A stretch of 39,865 bases of DNA, taken from NCBI GenBank assembly GCA_018263175.1, contig JADFDB010000007.1, forward strand, positions 1 to 39,865. Direction: 5' to 3'. A program made the translations under genes and the position numbers. Position 1 is the first letter of the stretch; each line of letters opens with the position of its first letter. Below the pieces are notes generated by a model. It saw nothing but the letters and a program-made list of their open reading frames with translations. It was not told the origin of the DNA and searched no databases. Below, piece after piece: positions 16,461 through 24,326 of this stretch. The DNA comes from Spirochaetota bacterium (lineage in GTDB: Bacteria > Spirochaetota > UBA4802 > UBA5368).

Positions 16461-17405
16461 ATGATGAAGACGGCCTTTCTGTATGACGATGTTTTTCTCG
16501 AGCACGAGACCGGTGAGGGCCACCCGGAGCGGGCCGAGCGGCTGCGGACGATGCTGCGAAGACTCGAGGAGGGCGGATATTTCGGCAGGGTTCTCACGGT
16601 GCCGACCCGCGCTGCCGACGAGCGCCACCTCGAACTCATTCATAAAAAGGAGTATGTCGAACGGGTAAAGCGGGGGATCGAGTCGGGAGAGGAGTTTTTC
16701 GATTCGATCGACAACACCGTGTGTACACGGACCTACGATGTCGCCCTGTACGCGGTGGGCGGCTGTCTGAACATGTGCGATGCCGTCATGAGCGGACGGG
16801 CCTCGAACGGTTTTTGCGCGGTGAGACCGCCTGGCCATCACGCGGAAAGCCAGAAGGCGGGAGGCTTCTGTTTCTTCAACAACGTGGCGATCGCCGCCCG
16901 CTACGTCCAGACCGAGTACGGCATTACAAGAGTGGCAATAGTGGACTGGGACGTCCACCACGGCAACGGCACCCAGGACGCATTCCAGGAAGACGACTCG
17001 GTATATTACATAAGCCTGCACCAGTATCCCTATTATCCGGGAACGGGGGCGGAAGCGGACATAGGGTACGGCCGGGGGCTCGGGTACACGCTCAATATCC
17101 CGGTAAAGGCCGGCAGCGGCAACAGCCACTACCTGCAGGCCTTCAACGAGCGGGTGCTGCCCGAACTCGAACGATTCCGGCCCGAGGTGGTGCTCGTCTC
17201 CGCGGGGTTCGACGCGCATCGCGACGATCCCCTGTCCTCGATCAATCTTACCGGCGACATGTATTATCGTTTTACGAAAATGCTCAAGGACGTGGCACAC
17301 CGGCATGCATCCGACCGGCTCATCGCGTTTCTCGAGGGAGGATACAACGTCGACGTGTGCGCCGACGGTGCCGAACAGGTGATCAGGGCGCTTTTAGAGG
17401 ACTGA
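16461..17405 (+). CDS. Histone deacetylase-family protein (AcuC/acetylpolyamine amidohydrolase type)
   Basis: The 314-residue protein is full length for bacterial HDAC-like deacetylases. All landmark motifs are present: RPPGHHAE (122-129, with H126-H127 as the charge-relay pair), DWDVHHGNGTQ (162-172, with D164 and H166 as zinc ligands), SAGFDAH (D251 as third zinc ligand) and EGGYN with the transition-state tyrosine Y295. It should be an active cytoplasmic zinc deacetylase; substrates in bacteria include acetylpolyamines, acetylated metabolites or acetyl-lysine. The class II-like GHHA/GGY context resembles HDAC6/10-type bacterial homologues. It converges on the CapA-like gene with 15 bases between them. 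Confidence 0.93.
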   Translation: MMKTAFLYDDVFLEHETGEGHPERAERLRTMLRRLEEGGYFGRVLTVPTRAADERHLELIHKKEYVERVKRGIESGEEFFDSIDNTVCTRTYDVALYAVGGCLNMCDAVMSGRASNGFCAVRPPGHHAESQKAGGFCFFNNVAIAARYVQTEYGITRVAIVDWDVHHGNGTQDAFQEDDSVYYISLHQYPYYPGTGAEADIGYGRGLGYTLNIPVKAGSGNSHYLQAFNERVLPELERFRPEVVLVSAGFDAHRDDPLSSINLTGDMYYRFTKMLKDVAHRHASDRLIAFLEGGYNVDVCADGAEQVIRALLED

Positions 17406-17420
17406 CGCGGCCGGCCCTTC

Positions 17421-18494
17421 TCAGCGGCGCTTCGACGCGGCATCAAAGCGGTAGAACAGCGACGAATCATCCACGACGGCCTTTTTCGGAAAGTCCGATC
17501 GCAGCGGCCGTGAAATCTCGAGCACATGGTTCAATACCCCCCGGGCTTCCCCGCCAGAGAGTCGCGCCGGCTGGAAGGGGTGCGCGCCGGTGTTTCCGCT
17601 GATCGGGTATACGCGCATAGAGGAGAGCCCCTCCGCGCCGAAATACAGGGCCACGACGATGTTGTCGCGAATATCCTCGTTTATCGAGCCGAAGAGGAAA
17701 TTGCCGAGCGAGTAGACGATCGGTCTATCGCGATACACCTCTATCCCCTGGTAAACATGCGAGTGATGTCCGATAACGGCGTCGGCCCCGCCGTCTATCA
17801 GCGCGCGGCCCAGCTCTACCTGGTCCTCGGACGGGTAGTTTGTGTATTCATCACCCCAGTGGACGTTGACGACGACGAAATCGGTGAAGCGTTTGAATTG
17901 CTCGATATCCTTTCGCATCGCCTCCAGGGCCGCCCGGGCTATGCCCGGCGCGGACGGCGCGGCATAGGCGTCCCGGTAGCCGAGGTTGGTGTACGAGAAA
18001 ACGGCGATGGATACGCCTCCCCGCGCGACGAGTATCGGAAGCGCCGCCGTCTCGGCGTCGATCCCGGCCCCGGCGGAGCGAATGCCCTCCGTGGAGAGGT
18101 TCGAGATCGTTTCGAGGAGGGCGATATGGCCGAAGTCCGACATGTGATTGTTGGCCAGCAAAGCCCCGTCGAACCGGCCTTCGGCAAGCACGCGGACCAT
18201 GCCCGAGGGGACATTGAAGATATATTTCTTGTCGTTGTGCGGCTCGCCCCTGTCCGAAATCGGGCCCTCCAGATTGAAAAACCGATAGTCGAAACCGGAG
18301 AGAAAACCCCGGATCCGCCGGAGCGGAAAGCCATAGCCCTCCTTCTCAATGGCCTCGCGGATGCCCCAGTCGAGCATTACGTCGCCACAGAAGAGCAGTG
18401 AAAGCTCTCCGGGCGCATTGTCGCTCCAAAGCGGCGTGTATGCGGCGAAAAACAGGATGAGCACGGCAACGGTCGCCTTGAATGCTTTCGACAT
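17421..18494 (-). CDS. CapA-family (PGA_cap) metallophosphatase-like protein
   Basis: The ATG at 18494 gives 357 residues with a signal peptide, MSKAFKATVAVLILFFAAYTPLWS; a GGGAGGG site lies 10 bases upstream. The mature part has the CapA/PgsA calcineurin-like pattern: LLFCGDVMLDWGIREA, FFNLEGPISDRG, ALLANNHMSDFG, VVNVHWGDEY and VIGHHSHVYQGIEVY followed by IVYSLGNFLFG. Metal-binding D, N and H residues are intact. In Bacillus such proteins help export or make poly-gamma-glutamate, but homologues are widespread in bacteria without that capsule, and no capB/capC genes lie nearby. It is probably periplasmic. A convincing promoter stands upstream. Confidence 0.88.
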   Translation of the reverse strand: MSKAFKATVAVLILFFAAYTPLWSDNAPGELSLLFCGDVMLDWGIREAIEKEGYGFPLRRIRGFLSGFDYRFFNLEGPISDRGEPHNDKKYIFNVPSGMVRVLAEGRFDGALLANNHMSDFGHIALLETISNLSTEGIRSAGAGIDAETAALPILVARGGVSIAVFSYTNLGYRDAYAAPSAPGIARAALEAMRKDIEQFKRFTDFVVVNVHWGDEYTNYPSEDQVELGRALIDGGADAVIGHHSHVYQGIEVYRDRPIVYSLGNFLFGSINEDIRDNIVVALYFGAEGLSSMRVYPISGNTGAHPFQPARLSGGEARGVLNHVLEISRPLRSDFPKKAVVDDSSLFYRFDAASKRR

Positions 18495-18538
18495 GTACGG
18501 GGAACCCTCCCGAGGATAGCTCTTACGTCTCGGACCCA

Positions 18539-18568
18539 ATGGTATGGGCGATGGAACAGGCCTGTCAA
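18539..18568 (-). promoter_or_regulatory. Sigma-70-type promoter of the CapA-like gene
   Basis: On the minus strand TTGACA (18568-18563), an 18-base spacer and TACCAT (18544-18539) lie about 45 bases before the start at 18494. The -35 is a perfect consensus and the -10 matches four of six. Confidence 0.6.
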
Positions 18569-18641
18569 GTTAATTCGCCCAGGGGACGACCGGGGCCTCA
18601 AATTGCTTGACCATTCCGGTCCCACGGTGTTCACTCCGGGA

Positions 18642-19091
18642 ATGCGGATACGTGTGGCGGTCATAGCAATCGCGGTCGCGGCGCTCTCCTGCGCGGGGGG
18701 ACGGGGCGACGTGCACGAAGCGCGGCGGGCGAAGGACGGGCCCGCGGCGGTTCTTGCGCACATAATCGACATGGCCAACCGGGATCGACTCGAGGAGGTT
18801 TCGTCGTCCATCGTGTACACGCTCGTCGCGGATTTCGATGAAAATCTGCGGGCGCGCGGGACCGACGACTGGACCAGGGACGGCAAACGGGCGTTCTGGA
18901 AGCTCCTGACCCGCGAGCAGAGCGTCAGGGAGGTGCTCCCCGGCGACGAAAGGATCAGCGGCGCCTTCGCGCTCGTGCGCTGCAGGCTCGTCTATCGCGA
19001 CGGCGACGTCATGGAGATACAGGCCGAGCTGAAAAGGGGCGTGGCCGGGAACTGGGTGCTCATCGTCTACCCGGCCATGCTGCGTCGCTGA
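18642..19091 (+). CDS. Small lipoprotein of unknown function
   Basis: The ATG at 18642 gives 149 residues beginning MRIRVAVIAIAVAALSCAGG, a lipoprotein signal with lipobox ALSC and Cys17 as the lipidation site. A start at 18603 would add 13 residues ahead of the basic n-region and is less likely. The mature domain (about 35-149) has a helix followed by beta strands (AFALVRCRLVYRDGDVMEIQAELKRG, GNWVLIVYP) and resembles small NTF2-like/DUF4878-type domains; this is only a fold-level impression. It is divergent from the CapA-like gene and convergent with the barrel gene, so it is probably a single-gene unit. A TTGACC at 18607 may be its -35, with a weak -10. Confidence 0.75.
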   Translation: MRIRVAVIAIAVAALSCAGGRGDVHEARRAKDGPAAVLAHIIDMANRDRLEEVSSSIVYTLVADFDENLRARGTDDWTRDGKRAFWKLLTREQSVREVLPGDERISGAFALVRCRLVYRDGDVMEIQAELKRGVAGNWVLIVYPAMLRR

Positions 19092-19112
19092 GCCGGGTCC
19101 GCCGACGGGTTC

Positions 19113-20717
19113 TCAGAACGTCCCCGAAACGGCGAACTCCACGCGTTGCTGCAGGGTTTTACCATGCGACCATTGATGGAAATAACGACCGCCCAGGCCG
19201 AACCGCCCGCCGCGCGCCGATATCCTCGCCACGAGGATATTCGAATTCGTCGTGATGAACATGCCCGGTATGCTCGAGCCAGCCATTGGCGAAATGACCC
19301 CGTAAAGCCGCTCGCCTCCGGTGACATGCGCGCGGGCGTAGGAGAGCGACAGAATCCCCCCGGTTATGACCTCCGCGGCGAGCCCCCCCTTCGCGAGAAC
19401 GGCCCTTCCTCCCTGTTCGCTCCGCTGGCCGAGCACGGTCGTTTCGGCGTTAAGGGGCTCGACGACGCGCACCGCAATCGCGCCGGCCGCCTGCTCGGAG
19501 TAAGGCGTCGCGCCCCGGCTTGTTTTTTCATACCGGCGGGCGTATAGTTCGGCGTTTTTTAGTACGGGACCCGAATAGCGGAGATAATATTTTTCCCTCG
19601 TGGTGTAGGGCAGTTCCCGGTCGGCCGGCGCGGGGGCGAGTTTTTTCTGCGCGGCGAATGTTGCGCCGGCCGCGATCCCCCGCACGGGCCTCAGCTCCGT
19701 TTCGAGGAAGCAGCCCCTCTCCGGATAGCGCTCGCCCACGGTGGACTGGTACGGCGCGGTGAATTCCGGGGATGTGTGCTTGCAGGTGAACGAAAACGAA
19801 AGCGCCGGATGGGAGAACCTGCCTCCGCAGACGATGCCGCGCCCGGTGGAGCCCTTGCCGCCCCGCTCCGCTTCGGATCTTTCGGTTGCGCTCAGGGCGG
19901 AATCGAGGTAGAGGCTCAGGCGCTCGTCGCGATAGCGGAGCATCACGCCCGCGCCGTGGACGCTGCGTATCGCGCTTTCCACGCCTTCGAGTTCCTCCCG
20001 GTCCCATTCGACCGCACCTCCCTGCGGCGTGGTGAGGTCGGTATAGACGTAATAGGGTTCGATTAAAAAGAGCCCGGCGGTGACGAGCGACAACATCAGG
20101 CCGCCGGTGCGGATCGTCACCGGCTCGCTGTGAGCGCAGTCGCGCTTGAGTGAGGCCTGAATCGTGCCGAGGGAATTGCCGGTGCCCGCCGAAAAATAGC
20201 CGTCCTCGCCGATGTAGCGCGGGGCGATGGAGTAAAACGAGTGGATGCCCAGCGCGGCCACGTCACCCTTAAGCCGGTAAGACACGGCGACACCGTTGAA
20301 CGCATAGGACGGATTGCCGCTCTTCACCGGCGAGAAAACATTCTTCTCCTCGTTCATGGAGCGCCAGGAGAAGAGGTCGGGCGTGTAGGCCTGCGGTTTG
20401 CCGAGGAGCAGTCCGCCTCCGAAGGCGGCCGAATAATTGCCCGCCAGCAGGTAAAAGCGGGGGGACGCGTCGGCAAGGACAAGGCTCCACGTGTGGCTTT
20501 CGTCTCCGTCGGCGTTGCGCACGAGCGTGAGATTGAGGGCGCTCCGGCCGCTCAGGATGAGGCTCGACGAAAGCCGGTAAAACCTGCTCGTGGAGCTTTC
20601 GTAATCGCGCGCGTCCTGCCGGTACTCGCCGCGCAGGTACAGGCCCGCGTCCTGACCGGCGGCGGTCGATACGGCCGCGGCCCAGCCGAGTAAGCAGATC
20701 AGCGTTGCTCGGAACAT
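19113..20717 (-). CDS. Outer-membrane beta-barrel protein (last gene of three-gene operon)
   Basis: The 534-residue product has a signal peptide (MFRATLICLLGWAAAVSTAAGQ) and then many alternating polar/hydrophobic strands with Tyr and Arg caps, for example FYRLSSSLILSG, FYLLAGNYSAAFGGGLLLG, GVMLRYRDERLSLYLDSAL and KYYLRYSGPVLKNAELYARRYEK. It ends with VEFAVSGTF, with a terminal Phe as in outer-membrane barrels. The opening 'GLYLRGEYRQDARDYESSTSRFYRLSSSLILSG' region resembles barrels often linked to helix-hairpin-helix proteins in other diderms. The start overlaps the upstream gene by 19 bases, so it is in one operon with it. The function is unknown; transport or secretion is inference. Confidence 0.8.
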   Translation of the reverse strand: MFRATLICLLGWAAAVSTAAGQDAGLYLRGEYRQDARDYESSTSRFYRLSSSLILSGRSALNLTLVRNADGDESHTWSLVLADASPRFYLLAGNYSAAFGGGLLLGKPQAYTPDLFSWRSMNEEKNVFSPVKSGNPSYAFNGVAVSYRLKGDVAALGIHSFYSIAPRYIGEDGYFSAGTGNSLGTIQASLKRDCAHSEPVTIRTGGLMLSLVTAGLFLIEPYYVYTDLTTPQGGAVEWDREELEGVESAIRSVHGAGVMLRYRDERLSLYLDSALSATERSEAERGGKGSTGRGIVCGGRFSHPALSFSFTCKHTSPEFTAPYQSTVGERYPERGCFLETELRPVRGIAAGATFAAQKKLAPAPADRELPYTTREKYYLRYSGPVLKNAELYARRYEKTSRGATPYSEQAAGAIAVRVVEPLNAETTVLGQRSEQGGRAVLAKGGLAAEVITGGILSLSYARAHVTGGERLYGVISPMAGSSIPGMFITTNSNILVARISARGGRFGLGGRYFHQWSHGKTLQQRVEFAVSGTF

Positions 20718-22021
20718 GCGGCGGTGATCGCTTTTTTAATGTGCTCGGGCACCTCCTTCATGGCCGCGACCTCCCGTATGAGCTCGTCCCTGCCGAGTTT
20801 GCGGGCCCGGTCGGCGATTCGAAGCGCCAGGGAGGCTGGAACGCCGCGATGGATGAGCTTCGAGAAGAGTTCCTTTCGTTTCTCGGTCGAGGCGAATGCT
20901 CCGGGTGCCGGGGCCCGGCGGCGGTTTGACGGTGACCGGCGGGATGCCTCGTCCCGGCCGGGGTCCTCGGCGAGGTTCTCGACATGGTCCATGAGCTCGT
21001 TTACCTCGCGCTCCTCGAGGCCTATCTGCCGCAGGGCGTGGCGCGATACGGGCCCGATCATCTCGCGGTACTTCATGATGCGTTCAGGGATTCCCTCCCG
21101 CAGCACGGGTAGTGCCGCGAGGTCCTCCAGATCGCAGGCATTGATGTCGATCTTCCGCACGGGCGGCGTGTTGTTCCGCCGCGGTCGAAGCGTTTCGTAG
21201 CGAATTTCCTCGAAAAACATCTCTGCCGAAAGCGCGGTGAGGGCGACCGAGTGGGTCGCTCCGAGGTAGGCGTGCTGCCGGAGGCCGTAGGAGACGATGA
21301 GCCGTCCGAGGCTGAAGAGCACCGCGCCCGAAAAGCTTGCCGTCTCACGCGCATAGCCGGCCCTGATGCCGACACGGGGAAGCAGATTGGCCGAGAGCGA
21401 AACGCTGTTGATGGGACCGTAGTATTCGCGGTTGAGGTTCCAGGCCATCGACACCCCCCGGGCCGGCCTGAGCGCGATGCCGGCGCTCCACGACGGATGG
21501 ATGAGCCCGCCGGAGTCGTCGAATGCCGAGCGTATGTTTTCCTGGATGAAGCCGGCGTGCAGCCATTCGAACGGCATCAGGATGACGGCCGCGGAAAAAT
21601 CGAAGAGCGAATAGCGCCTCGAGTAGCCGTCGGCGTCTATCGACAGCTCGTGGCGTGTGACTTCGATTCCCGTCGCCAGACGCCGCCGGAAGAGCCGGCC
21701 GGCGCCGAGCGAAAACCCGCGTTCCCGGTAGTCGTCCGTACCGAACAGGGTGTATGATCCCTGAACGCCGTTTACGCCGTCCGAGTACCCGGCGTGGCTC
21801 GTGCCGGCATTCAGCCCTTCAAGGGCGTACGGCCTGGCATACGAGGCGCCGAGATGGAACGAATTCCAGAGCGGCAGAAGCGCGGGGTTCCCGGTAGTGG
21901 CGGGGGCGGAATCGGAGACCGCACGCACGAAGGGAAACAGGGCGGCCGGGGCGCTTTCCCGGTACTCAAATGCCGCGGGCGCGTTTGACAGAAGCAGCAT
22001 GATGGCGAAGAGCGCGTTCAT
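20699..22021 (-). CDS. Outer-membrane barrel fused to ComEA-like helix-hairpin-helix domain
   Basis: The start at 22021 (ATGA overlap with the upstream stop) gives 440 residues. A longer open frame extends upstream through the neighbouring gene in another frame and is rejected. A short signal peptide (MNALFAIMLLLSNAPAAF) is followed by about 260 residues of barrel-like strands (FHLGASYARPYALEGLNAG, GFSLGAGRLFRRRLATGIEVTRHEL, GIRAGYARETASFSGAVLFSLGRLIVSYGL). Residues about 290-335 contain KIDINACDLEDLAALPVL, the 'xxINxAxxxxLxxLPxI' helix-hairpin-helix signature of ComEA/ComE1 DNA-binding proteins. The C-terminal third is charged and helical. ComEA binds incoming DNA in the periplasm; whether this one binds DNA is not shown. 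Confidence 0.82.
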   Translation of the reverse strand: MNALFAIMLLLSNAPAAFEYRESAPAALFPFVRAVSDSAPATTGNPALLPLWNSFHLGASYARPYALEGLNAGTSHAGYSDGVNGVQGSYTLFGTDDYRERGFSLGAGRLFRRRLATGIEVTRHELSIDADGYSRRYSLFDFSAAVILMPFEWLHAGFIQENIRSAFDDSGGLIHPSWSAGIALRPARGVSMAWNLNREYYGPINSVSLSANLLPRVGIRAGYARETASFSGAVLFSLGRLIVSYGLRQHAYLGATHSVALTALSAEMFFEEIRYETLRPRRNNTPPVRKIDINACDLEDLAALPVLREGIPERIMKYREMIGPVSRHALRQIGLEEREVNELMDHVENLAEDPGRDEASRRSPSNRRRAPAPGAFASTEKRKELFSKLIHRGVPASLALRIADRARKLGRDELIREVAAMKEVPEHIKKAITAACSEQR

Positions 22022-23052
22022 CGGCAGCGTATCGGGATGATGAATACGCGTTCGGAATCCGACCGCTTGAGCCGGGGCGCGGTCGCCTCGATGAGCCCTA
22101 TGTGCAGGCCGGTCGAGGCGCGGCGGCCCGAGCCGCGCACGTCCCACGGCATGGAGAATGGCCCCGGATAGACGTCGCAGTAGAGGGGGGATTCGTAGAT
22201 GAGCCTGCCCAGCGGCGAAAAGACCCTGAACCGGAGATTGCACGGCTCGTAGACGAACACATCGATTGACGAAGGCGTTCCGGAGCCCTGCTCCACGGCC
22301 AGCACCGATGTCTTTTTCAGGGCCCTGAAGAGACGCCTGGTCCCGCCGAAATTTCCGGAAATGATGTTTTCCCGGCCCGGCGTCTGGACCGAAGTCACGA
22401 CGAAATCCGTCTGGCTGTTGCTGTCGTGCAGAGTCGCGCGCGCGATCGACTGGTGCGTCGCGAGCCCGCGGGGCCCGGTGTCGACCATGCAGGCCTGGCC
22501 GTTGTCGCCGGCGAGGCCCACCCACTGGCCGACGCCGATCGCACTGCCGGTGTACGAGCCGATCGTGGCGTTGAGCGAGCCGTCGCGGTTCGAATAGGCG
22601 GCGAAGTCGATCATGCCGCCGTTGGTGGGCTCGTCGTCCGTATCGATCGCCACGACACAGTCGGTGTTCCAGAGGCTGCTGAAGTAATTGTTGCAGTAGA
22701 CGTCTAAAACGCCGTTTCCATTTGTGTCGCCCGTCGAATCGGTTTCATCGTTCATTCCGGGCCGGATAAGGTGTACCACGGAGAACCGGTCGTCAAAGGG
22801 GGTTTCCGCCCGGTCGCGGGAGTACAGGGTGATCGACTCGTCTCCGAGGCGTTCGTTCGTCCCGTAATACATCGTGACGAAGAGCGATGAGATGTCGATG
22901 GAGGTCTCTTCTTCGTCGTAATAAAAAAGCTCGACCCAGTCGTCGCCCGCGGTTTCGCAGGCGATTTCGTTGATGAGCAGCGTCCCGCCGAAGAGCGCGC
23001 CCGCGAGGAAGACGAAGACGAGCGTTGCGGCCGGTGCGATGTATCGTATCAT
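22018..23052 (-). CDS. Secreted lamin-tail-like domain protein
   Basis: The 344-residue protein starts with a signal peptide (MIRYIAPAATLVFVFLAGALFGG). The segment LLINEIACETAGDDWVELFYYDEEETSIDISSLFV is the hallmark start of a lamin-tail (LTD) domain, running to about residue 235. The C-terminal part (about 255-344) has RFRVFSPLGRLIYESPL...MPWDVRGSGRRASTGLHIGLIEA, a FlgD-like/immunoglobulin strand pattern often found at the ends of secreted proteins. CAGGGAGTCC stands before the ATG. It is the first gene of the operon with the two barrel genes, and its stop overlaps the next ATG (ATGA). LTD domains in bacteria often accompany secreted nucleases or surface structures; no nuclease motif is seen here. 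Confidence 0.75.
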   Translation of the reverse strand: MIRYIAPAATLVFVFLAGALFGGTLLINEIACETAGDDWVELFYYDEEETSIDISSLFVTMYYGTNERLGDESITLYSRDRAETPFDDRFSVVHLIRPGMNDETDSTGDTNGNGVLDVYCNNYFSSLWNTDCVVAIDTDDEPTNGGMIDFAAYSNRDGSLNATIGSYTGSAIGVGQWVGLAGDNGQACMVDTGPRGLATHQSIARATLHDSNSQTDFVVTSVQTPGRENIISGNFGGTRRLFRALKKTSVLAVEQGSGTPSSIDVFVYEPCNLRFRVFSPLGRLIYESPLYCDVYPGPFSMPWDVRGSGRRASTGLHIGLIEATAPRLKRSDSERVFIIPIRCR

Positions 23053-23162
23053 TTTCTGGACTCCCTGAATACAAAACGTTTGCGGAGGCCGGAGCGTTAA
23101 ATTTTTTTTAGCTTTTGGTGTTTTTTCCTTTCAGGCGCACACGGACAAGCGGCGGGTACATG

Positions 23163-23249
23163 GAGTTGTTGCATAACCGGGGAATACGCCGGGCTTTACC
23201 CCGCCTGCGACGGGGGGAAGTCCGATATTCACGGGATTTGCAACAACTC
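23163..23249 (+). repeat. Intergenic palindromic element, copy C (best preserved)
   Basis: The 87-base element has perfect 11-base terminal inverted repeats: GAGTTGTTGCA (23163-23173) and TGCAACAACTC (23239-23249). Inside are TAACCGGGGAATACGCCGG, a GC-rich palindromic core ACCCCGCCTGCGACGGGGGG and AAGTCCGATATTCACGG. It lies between the lamin-tail operon and the CPBP-like gene, ten bases before the latter's -35 box. The right flank is TAATAAT, as at copy E. Confidence 0.85.
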
Positions 23250-23259
23250 TAATAATCTC

Positions 23260-23288
23260 TTGACCGCTGCCGGACAATGCCGTATAGG
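23260..23288 (+). promoter_or_regulatory. Sigma-70-type promoter giving an apparently leaderless CPBP-like mRNA
   Basis: TTGACC (23260-23265), a 17-base spacer and TATAGG (23283-23288) place the transcription start at about 23295, essentially at the ATG (23296). There is no room for a ribosome-binding site, so translation would be leaderless if this start is right. Confidence 0.6.
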
Positions 23289-23295
23289 ATGACGA

Positions 23296-23931
23296 ATGAC
23301 CAACCTGGGGAATGCATATCCGGCGCCGCGGCCGCCGCTTTCAAAATTCGTTCCCGTACTGTTCCTTTTCCTCGGCGGGTACTTCAGCTTCCACCATGCC
23401 TATTTCAGCTTCATTTACCAGTACGCGCTGTTTATTCTGCTGCTTACCCTGATCACGCTGTTCTACGATAAAAACCTGCTGACGGCCGGCCGGCTGTTCA
23501 CCCTGCCGGTGCGGATGCGCGAAACGGGCGTTCTCGCCGCCGTTTTCGGCGCCCTTGTCATCGCGCTGTTTGTCATGTCCATGCTCAAAAAGGAGCCGCT
23601 CATGTACGGTTTTTATCGGGCCTCCTCCCCGCTCTCGGGAGGGGAGCTCATGCTGGTGCTGCTGCTCGTGGTTATTCCTTTCGAAGAAGTGTTCTTCCGG
23701 GGATATCTGCAATATCATCTTTCGCACCTGCTGGGCAGGACGGCGGGCTTTGTGTGCGCGTCGCTTCTCTTCGGTCTGTTTTTCGTAATGGCGGGCGGCA
23801 AATGGACGCTTGCGGTCTTTCTGCTTGCGGGATTCTACTTCGGCTATCTGTACCTGAGGACCTCGTCGGTCGTTCTTGTGGCGGCGCTCCGATCCCTTCT
23901 GGTGCTTCTGTCGGGGCTCTTCACTTTTTAA
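23296..23931 (+). CDS. CPBP-family-like integral membrane protein with lost catalytic histidines
   Basis: The 211-residue, very hydrophobic protein has about six to seven membrane segments. Motif 1 of the CPBP (CAAX protease and bacteriocin-processing, 'Abi') family is intact as FEEVFFRGYLQ (E130, E131, R135). Motif 2, normally FxxxH, reads FGLFF (F163 in place of His). Motif 3, normally HxxxN, reads AALRS (about 196-200). The surrounding spacing, LLFGLFF then GFYFGYLYLRTSSVVLV, is otherwise family-like. It is therefore probably not an active glutamic/metal protease of the Rce1 type, unless chemistry rests on motif 1 alone. The promoter abuts the start codon. The 3' end overlaps the convergent small membrane protein by 11 bases. 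Confidence 0.8.
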   Translation: MTNLGNAYPAPRPPLSKFVPVLFLFLGGYFSFHHAYFSFIYQYALFILLLTLITLFYDKNLLTAGRLFTLPVRMRETGVLAAVFGALVIALFVMSMLKKEPLMYGFYRASSPLSGGELMLVLLLVVIPFEEVFFRGYLQYHLSHLLGRTAGFVCASLLFGLFFVMAGGKWTLAVFLLAGFYFGYLYLRTSSVVLVAALRSLLVLLSGLFTF

Positions 23932-24064
23932 GACGTTCGCGCCATACGTCCTCCCAGCTTCCCGTCTCGACGGTCTTTTCCCTCCCGGATGAGCTTCGAA
24001 ACGCGGCAAGGCCGGCAATGGTCGCAATCGAGATAAAAAGCCCCAGCACGGTGAAAAGCTTCAT
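23921..24064 (-). CDS. Small single-pass membrane protein, 47 residues
   Basis: Starting at 24064, after GGAG seven bases upstream, the product is MKLFTVLGLFISIATIAGLAAF, one transmembrane helix, followed by a short charged tail (RSSSGREKTVETGSWEDVWRERLKK in total). A longer frame to 24142 adds residues without a start signal and is not favoured. It is convergent with, and overlaps by 11 bases, the CPBP-like gene. No family is recognised. A TTGACA hexamer upstream supports transcription. It could also be a chance frame, but the ribosome-binding site and helix argue for a gene. Confidence 0.5.
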   Translation of the reverse strand: MKLFTVLGLFISIATIAGLAAFRSSSGREKTVETGSWEDVWRERLKK

Positions 24065-24137
24065 CGGTATCTCCGGTATCGTTTGATCGGCCCTGCAGGG
24101 CTCCTGCGATGGGGCGGGATCGCCCGTGAGGAGTGAG

Positions 24138-24167
24138 ACCACAGGCAGGACCGCTCCCGTGTGTCAA
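24138..24167 (-). promoter_or_regulatory. Possible promoter for the 47-residue protein
   Basis: On the minus strand, TTGACA (24167-24162), an 18-base spacer and a weak TGTGGT (24143-24138) lie about 75 bases before the start. The -35 is perfect but the -10 matches only three positions. Confidence 0.3.
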
Positions 24168-24326
24168 GATTTTTCGGGAAGGCGGCGGATCCGATCGGGG
24201 GGCTTTGGCCCGGAGAAATCCGCCCCATGTCACGGGCCAATTATTCGGGCGGCTTTATGAAAAACTGTCGACAGGCCGTGCAATGTTTTCTTGAATAGTC
24301 CCGACCGTGCGGGTTGTGCACCATGA

